Shown here in pieces: positions 23,659 to 31,598 of a stretch of DNA of 43,345 bases. Origin of the DNA: Selenomonadales bacterium. GTDB taxonomy: Bacteria; Bacillota; UBA994. Below the pieces are notes generated by a model. That model was not told where the DNA came from. It saw nothing but the letters and a program-made list of their open reading frames with translations, and did not search any database. Position 1 is the first letter of the stretch; the number at the start of each line of letters is the position of its first letter. A program made the position numbers and the translations under genes. The stretch lies in assembly GCA_018335585.1 (NCBI GenBank), contig JAGXRZ010000021.1, positions 1 to 43,345 on the forward strand, read 5' to 3'.

Positions 23659-25122
23659 ATGGCGTTAAAGACTGCCGCCGAGTACATCGACTCCCTGCGA
23701 CGCATGAAGTTTGAGGCCTACCTGCTTGGAGAGCGCATAGAAAACATCGTCGACCATCCCCTGGTTAGGCCTTCGCTTAATGCGGTGGCCCTTACTTATG
23801 AGCTGGCACTCAACCCAGAATACGCCGCCTTGCTGACGACGAGTTCGAGCTTAACCGGCGAGAGAATCAGCCGCTTTTGCCATCTGCACCAAAGCGCCGA
23901 CGACTTGGTGGCGAAAGTTAAGATGCTGCGCCTCTTAGGGCAAAAAACTGCTGCCTGCTTTCAGCGGTGTGTCGGTATGGACGCCATTAACGCCGTCGAC
24001 AGCGCTACGTTTGAAATCGACCGCGCCTACGGCACCAAGTACCACGAGCGCTTCCGCCGCTGGCTCTGCGATATGCAGGCAAAAGACGCGACGATAGACG
24101 GCGCCATGACCGACCCTAAGGGCGACCGCAGCAAGTCACCCTCCCAGCAACCAGACCCAGACATGTACCTGCGTGTCGTCGCAGAGCGCCCAGACGGGAT
24201 AGTGGTGCGCGGGGCAAAGGTGCACCAGACCGGTGCGCTTAACTCACACGAAATATTGGCCATGCCGACCATAGCGCTTGCGGCGAGTGACCGAGCCTAT
24301 GCCGTCGCTTTTGCCGTCCCGGCCGACAGCGCTGGGCTCATCTACATTTACGGTCGCCAGTCATCCGACACGCGCAAGCTTGAAAACGGCAGCCTCGACG
24401 TCGGCAACGCGCGCTTTGGCGGTCATGAATGCCTAGTCGTCTTTGACGACGTGTTTGTGCCGTGGGAGCGCGTGTTTATGTGCGGGGAACACGACTACGC
24501 GGGACTATTGGTTGAGCGGTTTGCCGCTTATCACCGCCAGAGCTACGGCGGCTGCAAGGTTGGGGTAGGCGACGTCTTAATTGGGGCGGCCGCGCTAGCC
24601 GCGGAGTACAACGGCGCAAGTCGCGCAAGCCACGTCAAGGACAAACTCATCGAGATGACGCATCTTAACGAGACGCTCTACGCCTGTGGCCTTGCCTGCT
24701 CGTCCGAGGGGCGCGCCACTGCCACCGGCACGTATCTCGTCGACCTGTTGTTAGCTAACGTCTGCAAGCAAAACGTCACGCGCTTCCCCTATGAGATATC
24801 CCGCCTCGCCGAGGACATCGCCGGCGGCTTAATGGTAACGATGCCGAGCGAGCGCGACTTAAGTAACCCCGCCACTAAACCTTGGCTAGAGAAATACCTG
24901 CAGGGGGTAGCGGGAGTCCCCACAGAGCATCGCCTGCGCGTACTTCGCCTGATTGAAAATCTTACGTTAGGCGCAGGAGCAGTAGGTTACCGCACGGAAT
25001 CCATGCACGGCGCGGGCTCGCCACAGGCGCAACGTATCGTGATTGGGCGGCAGGCAGATTTTGCCGCCAAACAGAAGCTAGCCAAGGCCATAGCAGGGAT
25101 TACGGAGGGCTGCGAAGCATGA
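23659..25122 (+). CDS. abfD: 4-Hydroxybutyryl-CoA dehydratase / vinylacetyl-CoA delta-isomerase
   Basis: A FAD- and [4Fe-4S]-containing radical-type dehydratase that converts 4-hydroxybutyryl-CoA to crotonyl-CoA. It belongs to the 4-hydroxyphenylacetate 3-monooxygenase (HpaB) fold family, but the cluster ligands that define the dehydratase are all present: Cys100 and Cys104 (AACFQRC), His292 and Cys299 (YHRQSYGGC). Those of the Clostridium aminobutyricum enzyme are Cys99, Cys103, His292 and Cys299. Length is 487 residues against 490. Start ATG follows TTAGGAGGG. It overlaps the dehydrogenase gene by 4 bases. A promoter is not visible in the 17 bases after the upstream terminator, so expression may depend on read-through or an upstream start. 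Confidence 0.92.
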   Translation: MALKTAAEYIDSLRRMKFEAYLLGERIENIVDHPLVRPSLNAVALTYELALNPEYAALLTTSSSLTGERISRFCHLHQSADDLVAKVKMLRLLGQKTAACFQRCVGMDAINAVDSATFEIDRAYGTKYHERFRRWLCDMQAKDATIDGAMTDPKGDRSKSPSQQPDPDMYLRVVAERPDGIVVRGAKVHQTGALNSHEILAMPTIALAASDRAYAVAFAVPADSAGLIYIYGRQSSDTRKLENGSLDVGNARFGGHECLVVFDDVFVPWERVFMCGEHDYAGLLVERFAAYHRQSYGGCKVGVGDVLIGAAALAAEYNGASRASHVKDKLIEMTHLNETLYACGLACSSEGRATATGTYLVDLLLANVCKQNVTRFPYEISRLAEDIAGGLMVTMPSERDLSNPATKPWLEKYLQGVAGVPTEHRLRVLRLIENLTLGAGAVGYRTESMHGAGSPQAQRIVIGRQADFAAKQKLAKAIAGITEGCEA

Positions 25123-26237
25123 GGCTGTTTAGTCTGCCCACACAAATACACTGCTTTGATACCGCCGGTGAGTTTTGGCGCGAGTTTAATGTCGGCGCGG
25201 GCGATTTAGTGTTTACTCACCGCTTTATCTACGACGCGTATTTAGCTGCTTTGCCCTCCGCGTGTGACTTCCTGTTCTACGAGCAGTTCGGGACAGGGGA
25301 GCCCACCCACACCCTAGTTGACGCCGTCCGTCGGGCCATTAGCCCACGCGCTTACCGGCGCATCGTGGCCGTAGGAGGAGGGGCAGTCGCCGACACGGCA
25401 AAGTTCTTAGCGCTAGACGGGTCACATCCCACCCTCGACTTCTTAGAGAAACGTGCGCCCCTCGTCAAGGGGAAGGCCTTGGTTATCGTGCCTACTACCT
25501 GCGGCACCGGTAGCGAAGTGACAAATCTGGCGGTCTTGGCAGTAGAAGAAAAAGAGACCAAGTTTGGTCTCGGCGGTGATGCCTTTTATGCTGAGTATGC
25601 CGTCCTTATCCCGGAGTTGCTGGCGAGCCTGCCCTACGACTACTTTTTCTACAGCGCAGTCGACGCGCTGATTCACGCTGCAGAATCCCTGGTCTCGCCG
25701 CGCTCCAATAGCTACACCGAGCTATTTAGCCTGCAGGCCATCTCGCTGATTCTTGCAAGCTTTAGGCACATTGCCGAGCATGGGCGCGACGCGCGCTTTG
25801 GCCAACTCAAACAGCTCCTCCTTGCCAGCAACTACGCCGGCATCGCCTTTGGCAATACCGGCGTGGCAGCAGTTCACGCACTTTCCTATCCGCTTGGCGG
25901 CAAGTACCACGTGCCGCATGGGCAGGCGAACTACCAGTTCTTTGTGCCGGTGTTTCGCGCCTACGACCGGCTGAAGCCGGGCGGACACATTCGCGTGTTG
26001 CGCAGCGCTATCGCCACCGCCCTTACAGTAGACAGCGACCACGGCGTATGGTCGGCCCTTGACCTGCTGCTTAGTCGCTTGCTCCCACAGAAGCAATTAA
26101 GAGAATACAGCATGACAATCGACGAAATAGATTCCTTTACAGACAGCGTCCTAGAAAAACAGCAGCGCCTGCTCTCAAATAACTACGTAGAGCTAGATCG
26201 CGCCTGCATCCGCGCTATATACGCCGCGCGCTACTGA
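25119..26237 (+). CDS. 4-Hydroxybutyrate dehydrogenase (iron-type alcohol dehydrogenase)
   Basis: A group III (iron-containing) alcohol dehydrogenase of 372 residues. The NAD-binding GGGAVADTAK motif and PTTCGTGSEVT are present. Metal-binding His residues lie in HAAES and in HALSYPLGGKYHVPHGQAN. The coupling to the dehydratase gene (ATGA overlap) points to 4-hydroxybutyrate dehydrogenase, reducing succinate semialdehyde to 4-hydroxybutyrate in the route from succinate or GABA to crotonyl-CoA and butyrate. The CoA transferase that would link the two steps is not in the window. Its 3' end overlaps the converging MFS gene by 7 bases. Confidence 0.85.
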   Translation: MRLFSLPTQIHCFDTAGEFWREFNVGAGDLVFTHRFIYDAYLAALPSACDFLFYEQFGTGEPTHTLVDAVRRAISPRAYRRIVAVGGGAVADTAKFLALDGSHPTLDFLEKRAPLVKGKALVIVPTTCGTGSEVTNLAVLAVEEKETKFGLGGDAFYAEYAVLIPELLASLPYDYFFYSAVDALIHAAESLVSPRSNSYTELFSLQAISLILASFRHIAEHGRDARFGQLKQLLLASNYAGIAFGNTGVAAVHALSYPLGGKYHVPHGQANYQFFVPVFRAYDRLKPGGHIRVLRSAIATALTVDSDHGVWSALDLLLSRLLPQKQLREYSMTIDEIDSFTDSVLEKQQRLLSNNYVELDRACIRAIYAARY

Positions 26238-27415
26238 GTAGTAGGCGCATCCTGCCAGCGCGCTTTCTCTAGGGCTAGTGCTACAACGGCAAGCAATACC
26301 CCCATGCCAATAAACACGGAGGGGAGACCGAAGGCTAGTCCCATATAGCCGCCTAGAGTCGGTCCGATGGCGCCGCCTAGTTGTCCGAAGCTGTTGTTAA
26401 GAGCTAGCACGCGGCTGCGGAAGTTTGTCGGCACGGACTTAGCAATAAGCGTAGTGCTGACCGGCATTAGCGCGGCGATAAACAGTCCGAGCACAAAGCG
26501 GAGCCCGCCAAGCATATACAAGTTGTTGGCCCAGGCTGTAAGTACGCTTACTGCGGCAGCCCCGATAAGCGCTACGCGCAGAACCTTTCTCTCGCCCCAA
26601 GCCGCGCCCACGCGTCCCCAGCGCGGGGCGGCCAGCACCGTAGCGATGCCCGCGAGCGCGAAGATTATGCCGGTTGGCACTGCCGCGTCGCGGTCGCCTG
26701 CTAACCGCAGGATAAAAATAGGCAGTACAGGCTGAATCACCATTAGGGCAATATTAAACATCAGCACCAGCACAAACATTTGCACTAAAAACGGCTTGCT
26801 GAGCGACTGGCGGATGTCGCCGAGGACATCGCGCACGATGGAGCGGTCACCTTTGTGTTCCTCATTGGTGCAGAGCACGGTAAAAACCGTCGCCACGAAC
26901 AAGCTACCCCCGGCGATAAGCAGTGTCTGCTGTATGCCAAGAAAGTGGCTCATGTAACCGCCAATCAGCGGTCCGACTACCGAGCCAAAGGCGCCGCCAC
27001 TTTGAATTACGCCAAGTGCCGGGCCCATATGTTCTTCCGGCGTGTTGACGGCGACCATAGCGATGGCCGTCGGGATAAAGCCGTTAAACAGCCCAAGCAG
27101 CAGGCGGAGGAAAATAACCTGCCAGGCATTAGTCGCAAGTGAAAGAAAAATATACGTCACGCCAATACCTATACCAGCCCGCACTAACTGGAGTCTGCGC
27201 CCGTACTTGTCGGCCAAAGACCCCCACACCGGCGCCATGAGGGCGCTGGTGAAAAAGGTAGAGGCAAAGGCCCAGCCGGACCACACCTCGAGATTTTCGA
27301 CCACACCGACCTGCTTAAGTAAGAGTGGCAGAAACGGCGCGACCAACGAAAAGGATATGCCCGCAAAGACGGTTCCCACCCAAAGTACCAACAAGTTGCG
27401 CCGCCATAGCTCCAT
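26231..27415 (-). CDS. MFS transporter, MdtG-like multidrug exporter
   Basis: A 12-helix major facilitator of 394 residues with the start at ATG 27415; TAGGGGG lies 6 bases upstream of it, and an N-terminal extension to 27565 reads like non-coding sequence. It starts MELWRRNLLVLWVGTVFAGISFSLVAPFLPLLL, and the 2-3 loop carries GSLADKYGRRLQLV. The pattern of paired halves and the PLIGGYM and GPTLGGYMG motifs place it near the MdtG/YfmO-type multidrug exporters. The substrate is not predictable. It converges on the 4-hydroxybutyrate operon with overlapping 3' ends. Confidence 0.87.
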   Translation of the reverse strand: MELWRRNLLVLWVGTVFAGISFSLVAPFLPLLLKQVGVVENLEVWSGWAFASTFFTSALMAPVWGSLADKYGRRLQLVRAGIGIGVTYIFLSLATNAWQVIFLRLLLGLFNGFIPTAIAMVAVNTPEEHMGPALGVIQSGGAFGSVVGPLIGGYMSHFLGIQQTLLIAGGSLFVATVFTVLCTNEEHKGDRSIVRDVLGDIRQSLSKPFLVQMFVLVLMFNIALMVIQPVLPIFILRLAGDRDAAVPTGIIFALAGIATVLAAPRWGRVGAAWGERKVLRVALIGAAAVSVLTAWANNLYMLGGLRFVLGLFIAALMPVSTTLIAKSVPTNFRSRVLALNNSFGQLGGAIGPTLGGYMGLAFGLPSVFIGMGVLLAVVALALEKARWQDAPTTQ

Positions 27416-27579
27416 GCGCATCCCCCTAGTTGCATCTTTTTGTGATTGTACTATTTCTAGAGGCGAATTACTAGGCAGTCGCGGAGCTTGACCGACATTG
27501 CCAATGAGGTCGTCGCCCTTACATGAATCTCGCCCCTTAACGCATACTAAACGCAGTATACGCAAAGGGGGTGAATGCG

Positions 27580-27750
27580 ATGAACGTTGAAGGAACCAGT
27601 CGTCATCTTCCCGGGGTAAAGTGTGTGGTGAACACCTGTCGCTATCACGTGAACACCAATCACTGTAGCGCCAAGGAGATTGAAGTGCAGTCGCCTAATG
27701 CTCGCAGCAGCAAAGACACCGACTGCAGGACATTCTCACCACGGACTTAA
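27580..27750 (+). CDS. DUF1540 mini-protein
   Basis: A 56-residue Cys-rich protein easily missed because of its size. The central block KCVVNTCRYHVNTNHCSAKE continues with IEVQSPNARSSKDTDCRTF; four Cys (15, 20, 29, 49) have the DUF1540 spacing and probably bind a metal ion. DUF1540 proteins are widespread in spore-forming Clostridia and Bacilli and have no defined function. ATG 27580 is preceded by AAAGGGGGTG with 6-base spacing. The gene stands alone between the divergent MFS gene and whiA and is followed by a hairpin. Confidence 0.85.
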   Translation: MNVEGTSRHLPGVKCVVNTCRYHVNTNHCSAKEIEVQSPNARSSKDTDCRTFSPRT

Positions 27751-27761
27751 GCAGCCACAAG

Positions 27762-27791
27762 CGACAGGCTCATCTTTGGATGGGCCTGTTG
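27762..27791 (+). terminator. Hairpin downstream of DUF1540 (weak terminator or leader structure)
   Basis: A 13-bp stem with two G-U pairs: CGACAGGCTCATC, loop TTTG, GATGGGCCTGTTG. There is no T-run after it, so it could be a weak terminator of DUF1540 or part of the 145-base leader before whiA. Confidence 0.45.
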
Positions 27792-27895
27792 TGCTATATT
27801 AGTGTGCGGAGGCAGAGGATTTGGAGCAGGGAAAACCGCGCACAAGTGGAATACTAAGTGAAGGTGCAAAGGCCGTAGGAGCGAGGGAGTGCGAA

Positions 27896-28840
27896 GTGAC
27901 CTTTACCGAGGATGTCAAAAGTGAACTCGTACGAGTTATTGACGAAGACCTCTGTTGTCGCCGCGCAGAGTTGGTTGCTATCATAAGGCAGCATGCCACC
28001 CTGCAGCTATCCCGCGGCGGCGGCCTCGGGTTAAACATTGCCACGCAAAGCCCCGGTGTGGCGCGGCTTATTTTGCGCCTTGTCAAGGAACATCAACCTG
28101 AGGCGCGGGTGTTTATCAGGCGCAGGTCGGCATTTCGCAAGAACCGCATGTACCTTATTTTCTGCCCGCAGGCCGAGGAAGTGCTATCTGCGGTAGGACT
28201 TTGGGACGCGAGTCACCGGCGAATCGAGTTAGTGCAGCCGGAGCTATCACAGGATTGTTGCCTGCGGGCTTATCTGCGGGGTGCATTCATTATCTCCGGC
28301 ACAATCACAGACCCTAATCGCGTGTCTTATCACCTTGAAATGGTGACCGAGTCCGAGGGACAAGCCGAGTACCTGTGCAGAGTAATGGAAAAGTGCAGCT
28401 TGACGCCGCGCATAGTCAGGCGTAAGGAGCTCTTTGTCGTATACCTGAAGGAAGGCGAGCAAGTAGTGGATTTTCTAAACCTCGTCGGAGCGCACGCCGC
28501 GCTCTTGCGAGTAGAAGAGGCTAGGGTGCGCAAGTCCATGCGCAACCAAGTTAACCGGCTAGTTAACGCCGAAACGGCTAACCTAAACAAAACCATGCAA
28601 ACATCGTGGCGGCAAACAGACGCCATTCGGCACATCGATCAGACAATGGGCAGTGTGAACTTGCCGGCACAGCTACGGGAGGCTGCGGACATACGCGCGC
28701 GGTACCCGGAGGCTAGTCTCGAAGAACTTGGCCTTTACTTTAAACCGCCGCTCAGCAAGAGCGCGGTAAATCATCGCCTGCGCAAACTAGAAAACATTGC
28801 GCGGGAGTTAGGGTTTAGAGGAGGGGAGGGGGAACGGTGA
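27896..28840 (+). CDS. whiA: WhiA sporulation/cell-division regulator
   Basis: A DNA-binding protein with an N-terminal LAGLIDADG homing-endonuclease-like domain and a C-terminal helix-turn-helix, which controls division and, in actinobacteria, sporulation genes. The GTG at 27896, after GAGGGAG, gives MTFTEDVKSEL, the standard WhiA N-terminus, and 314 residues; the longer frame from 27821 is unlikely. Conserved segments are LRGAFIISGTITDPNRVSYHLE, NRLVNAETANLNKTM and the C-terminal PPLSKSAVNHRLRKLENIA. It overlaps the HPr-like gene by 4 bases (GTGA). In Bacillus the order is rapZ-yvcK-whiA-crh; here rapZ and yvcK are about 15 kb upstream. Confidence 0.95.
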   Translation: MTFTEDVKSELVRVIDEDLCCRRAELVAIIRQHATLQLSRGGGLGLNIATQSPGVARLILRLVKEHQPEARVFIRRRSAFRKNRMYLIFCPQAEEVLSAVGLWDASHRRIELVQPELSQDCCLRAYLRGAFIISGTITDPNRVSYHLEMVTESEGQAEYLCRVMEKCSLTPRIVRRKELFVVYLKEGEQVVDFLNLVGAHAALLRVEEARVRKSMRNQVNRLVNAETANLNKTMQTSWRQTDAIRHIDQTMGSVNLPAQLREAADIRARYPEASLEELGLYFKPPLSKSAVNHRLRKLENIARELGFRGGEGER

Positions 28841-29112
28841 AAGAAGCAGAGCGCTCTGCGGTAATCTCTAACGAAGTGCTACACTTTCGCCCCTTTGCCC
28901 GCCTGCGCGAGCTCTGCGGGAAACTTAATGTAGACGTGCGGCTTAGCCACGGCGACGACACGCTCTCTGCCGCGAACATTCTTGCGCTGACCGGCTGGGA
29001 ACTTACCGCCGGCGACCGCGTATTAGTTACTGTGCGCGGCAGCGGCGACGTGCAGGCTGCATTAGACGCGATTATACAGTTTATTGAAGAGGGGTTTGGC
29101 GAGAGGCAGTGA
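28837..29112 (+). CDS. HPr-like phosphocarrier with His but without regulatory Ser46
   Basis: A 91-residue HPr/Crh-family protein. The catalytic loop is VLHFRPF, with His16 aligned to HPr His15 and the following Arg retained, so phosphorylation by enzyme I is plausible. In Bacillus HPr the second site is Ser46 in LKSIMGV. A gap-free alignment of that region places Asn47 (AANILAL) there, so HPr kinase should not act on it. This is the opposite of Crh, which lacks His15 but keeps Ser46 and is encoded at the same place after whiA. The C-terminal helices (AALDAIIQFIEEGFGE) are normal. It overlaps both whiA and the enzyme I gene by 4 bases. Confidence 0.85.
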   Translation: MKEAERSAVISNEVLHFRPFARLRELCGKLNVDVRLSHGDDTLSAANILALTGWELTAGDRVLVTVRGSGDVQAALDAIIQFIEEGFGERQ

Positions 29113-30545
29113 TAATAGCAGAAGGAACCGGTGTAGCAGGGGGAGCCGCTTCCGGCATAGCCTACCGGGCGTCAGCGCGGCGGCAGGCGGTCCTAAGCGT
29201 CGAGCAGGTATATAGCTCCGCAGAGAGGCGGTACGAGCGATGGGCGGAGGATGCATCTCTTCCCGGCGCGGCGCGTGAACTCGCGCTGGTCTATCTAGCG
29301 CTACTTGAAGACCCAGAGCTGCGGACTACCGTAGAGAAAGCCGTGTCTCGGGGGCGTTCCGTAGCCGAGGCTATCACAGAGGCCTGTGAACAACAAGCCA
29401 AGTTGCTTGACGGAGCGCGCCATCCGTACCTGCGGCAGCGTGCGGAAGACCTACGCGCGCTCGGGCAGGAGCTTTTGGCCATGGAAGACGCAGAAAGTCA
29501 AGGCGGCATATTGTTATCTGACTCGCTTACTCCGTTGGGCCTATACGAAGCCTACGGTAGCGGTGTGCGCGGCATCGTGCTGCGCGAACCCTTAGCTGCC
29601 ACTTCGCACTTAGCTATTTTGGCCCGCACGTTAAGTGTGCCACTGGTGGCCGATGTCTCGTTCGACATCAAAGCTTGGCAGGGACAGCTCTTAAGCATAG
29701 ACGGTGCAACCGGCCAGATTTGGGCCGGCGAGCGCAGCTTTGTCTCGACCCAGGTAGACTATACGCCCTTTCCGCTGTGGCTAAATGCAGCTTCGGCACG
29801 GGATATCGCGGCCGCGCAAGGCTATAAAGGCGTGGGGCTCTTCCGCACCGAGTTTCTCTATCTGCAATGTGGGGGCATGCCCGGCATAGAACAGGAAGAA
29901 GAGCACTATATCGCTGCGGTAAAGGCCGCGCTCGGTAGACCGGTCATCTTCCGCCTACTTGACCTAGGTTCCGACAAGCCCATACCGGGGGTGACGCGGG
30001 AGCGGGAACCTAACCCAATGTTAGGCGAGCGGGGCGTACGAGTTCTGCTCAGGCGGCGCGACATTCTGGAGCGGCAAATAAAGGCCTTGGTTAAGGCTTC
30101 GGCCTACGGGTCGCTCAGCATCATGGTACCTATGGTTACCAGTGCGCAAGAGATGTCTGCCGTCAGAGCCGTGCTTAGCGAGCAAGGTGCCGCGCATATT
30201 AAACTGGGGGCCATGCTGGAGACGCCTGCCGCTATGCTGATGGCCAGAGAGCTAGCCGAGGTAACCGACTTTTTTAGCCTCGGCACCAATGATTTGGCGG
30301 CCTATGTTTACGCGTACGATCGCGCGGGGGACTGGCAGTTGCCGGATGCCGGAGACGCCATGTTTCGCCTCATCGACTACGCGCTGCCCTTTGCCAAACA
30401 GCGAGGGCGTGAAGTCGGCGTCTGCGGTGAGCTTGCGGCTGACGCGGGGTATGCGGCGCGTTTTCTCGACGCCGGCTGTGACTACTTAAGCATGGTGGCT
30501 TCGGCATTTTCTGTTGTGGGGAAAGCTCTGCGCGGGAGAAACTGA
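29109..30545 (+). CDS. ptsI: Short enzyme I (phosphoenolpyruvate-protein phosphotransferase)
   Basis: Transfers phosphate from phosphoenolpyruvate to HPr. The phosphohistidine motif is TSHLAILAR with His167 (His189 in Escherichia coli). The PEP-binding barrel follows, with GLFRTEFLYL, LLDLGSDK, NPMLGERGVR, MVPMVTS, FFSLGTNDL and the active-site Cys439 in GVCGELA. At 478 residues it is about 90 shorter than the usual 570; most of the loss is in the N-terminal helical HPr-binding domain, with some at the C-terminus. The residues just before TSH (PLAA) differ from the usual GGR. The GTG start overlaps the HPr-like gene by 4 bases, so it probably serves that partner. Confidence 0.85.
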   Translation: MIIAEGTGVAGGAASGIAYRASARRQAVLSVEQVYSSAERRYERWAEDASLPGAARELALVYLALLEDPELRTTVEKAVSRGRSVAEAITEACEQQAKLLDGARHPYLRQRAEDLRALGQELLAMEDAESQGGILLSDSLTPLGLYEAYGSGVRGIVLREPLAATSHLAILARTLSVPLVADVSFDIKAWQGQLLSIDGATGQIWAGERSFVSTQVDYTPFPLWLNAASARDIAAAQGYKGVGLFRTEFLYLQCGGMPGIEQEEEHYIAAVKAALGRPVIFRLLDLGSDKPIPGVTREREPNPMLGERGVRVLLRRRDILERQIKALVKASAYGSLSIMVPMVTSAQEMSAVRAVLSEQGAAHIKLGAMLETPAAMLMARELAEVTDFFSLGTNDLAAYVYAYDRAGDWQLPDAGDAMFRLIDYALPFAKQRGREVGVCGELAADAGYAARFLDAGCDYLSMVASAFSVVGKALRGRN

Positions 30546-30585
30546 GCGCTTAGTATAAAGAGAATTTATCAGAGGAGGATGTTAC

Positions 30586-31587
30586 ATGAGAATCGCAATC
30601 AATGGTTTTGGACGCATCGGACGACAAGTATTTCGTATTGCCCATAAACGTGAGGATCTGACGATTGTAGCTATTAACGACCTTGCCCCTCCTAAAGCGC
30701 TGGCGCATCTTCTGCAGTATGACTCCAACTACGGGCGTTTTGACGCTAAGGTCGAAGTTACGGCCGAGGGCTTTAGCGTAGACGGCAAAGTTATTCGCGT
30801 CACGGCAGAGAAGGACCCAACCCGCTTGCCTTGGCGCGAGCTAGAAGTTGACGTCGTCGTTGAATGCACAGGGAAGTTTAAGGAACGCGATACCGCGGGC
30901 AAGCACCTGCAGGCAGGGGCCAAGAAGGTACTTATCAGCTCTCCGGCTACAGGCGAGGACATCACCATAGTGCTTGGCTGCAATGATGACAAGTACAGCC
31001 ATGCCGACCACCACATAATCTCGAACGCTTCCTGCACCACCAACGGCTTAGGACCGATGGCTAAAGTGCTGCATCAGGAGTTTGGCATCGTCAAGGGCTT
31101 AATGAACACGGTGCATGCCTTTACCAACGACCAGAGCATTCTCGACCAAGTCCACTCGGATTTGCGCCGCGCCCGCACTGCCGGGCAGTCGATTATTCCT
31201 TCGAGCACGGGTGCCGCCAAAGCCATCGGCTTAGTGCTGCCGGAGCTTAAGGGCAAGCTTAACGGTTTCGCCTTGCGCGTGCCCACAACTACCGTGTCTA
31301 TCGTCGACCTAACCGTAGAAGTCTCCAAGCCGACGACCAAAGAGGCCGTGAACGCCGCGTTTTGCCGGGCGGCAGCAGGCCCCTTGGCCGGAATCCTCGG
31401 CGTCAGCGACGAGCCGTTAGTTTCGGTTGACTATTTGGGAGATACTCGTTCGTCGATTGTCGACCTCGAACTTACACAGGTAATTGGCGATACTCTCGTC
31501 AAGGTCTGCAGCTGGTACGACAACGAGTGGGGATACTCCTGCCGCATGGTTGATGTGCTGTCGCTTATCGCTAAGCACATGCAGTAG
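30586..31587 (+). CDS. gap: Glyceraldehyde-3-phosphate dehydrogenase (phosphorylating)
   Basis: Oxidises glyceraldehyde 3-phosphate to 1,3-bisphosphoglycerate with NAD. The 333-residue protein starts MRIAINGFGRIGRQVFR, has Asp32 in AINDLAPP (NAD preference), catalytic Cys150 in SNASCTTNG and His177 in NTVHAFTNDQ. The second Cys of the common SCTTNC motif is Gly154 here. AGAGGAGG precedes the ATG. It is first in the glycolytic block, 40 bases after the enzyme I gene. There is no CggR-type repressor gene in front of it, unlike in Bacillus. Confidence 0.97.
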   Translation: MRIAINGFGRIGRQVFRIAHKREDLTIVAINDLAPPKALAHLLQYDSNYGRFDAKVEVTAEGFSVDGKVIRVTAEKDPTRLPWRELEVDVVVECTGKFKERDTAGKHLQAGAKKVLISSPATGEDITIVLGCNDDKYSHADHHIISNASCTTNGLGPMAKVLHQEFGIVKGLMNTVHAFTNDQSILDQVHSDLRRARTAGQSIIPSSTGAAKAIGLVLPELKGKLNGFALRVPTTTVSIVDLTVEVSKPTTKEAVNAAFCRAAAGPLAGILGVSDEPLVSVDYLGDTRSSIVDLELTQVIGDTLVKVCSWYDNEWGYSCRMVDVLSLIAKHMQ

Positions 31588-31598
31588 GAAGACTTGCG

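Noticed and set aside
27416-27565. N-terminal extension of the second MFS protein
   Set aside because: It is hydrophilic and unlike MFS proteins, while ATG 27415 has a good ribosome binding site and gives the normal N-terminus.
27821-27895. N-terminal extension of WhiA from a TTG
   Set aside because: The family N-terminus MTFTEDVKSEL starts at the GTG at 27896, which has its own ribosome binding site.
28837-29112. Crh
   Set aside because: The genomic position fits Crh, but Crh lacks the catalytic His and keeps Ser46, whereas this protein shows the opposite.
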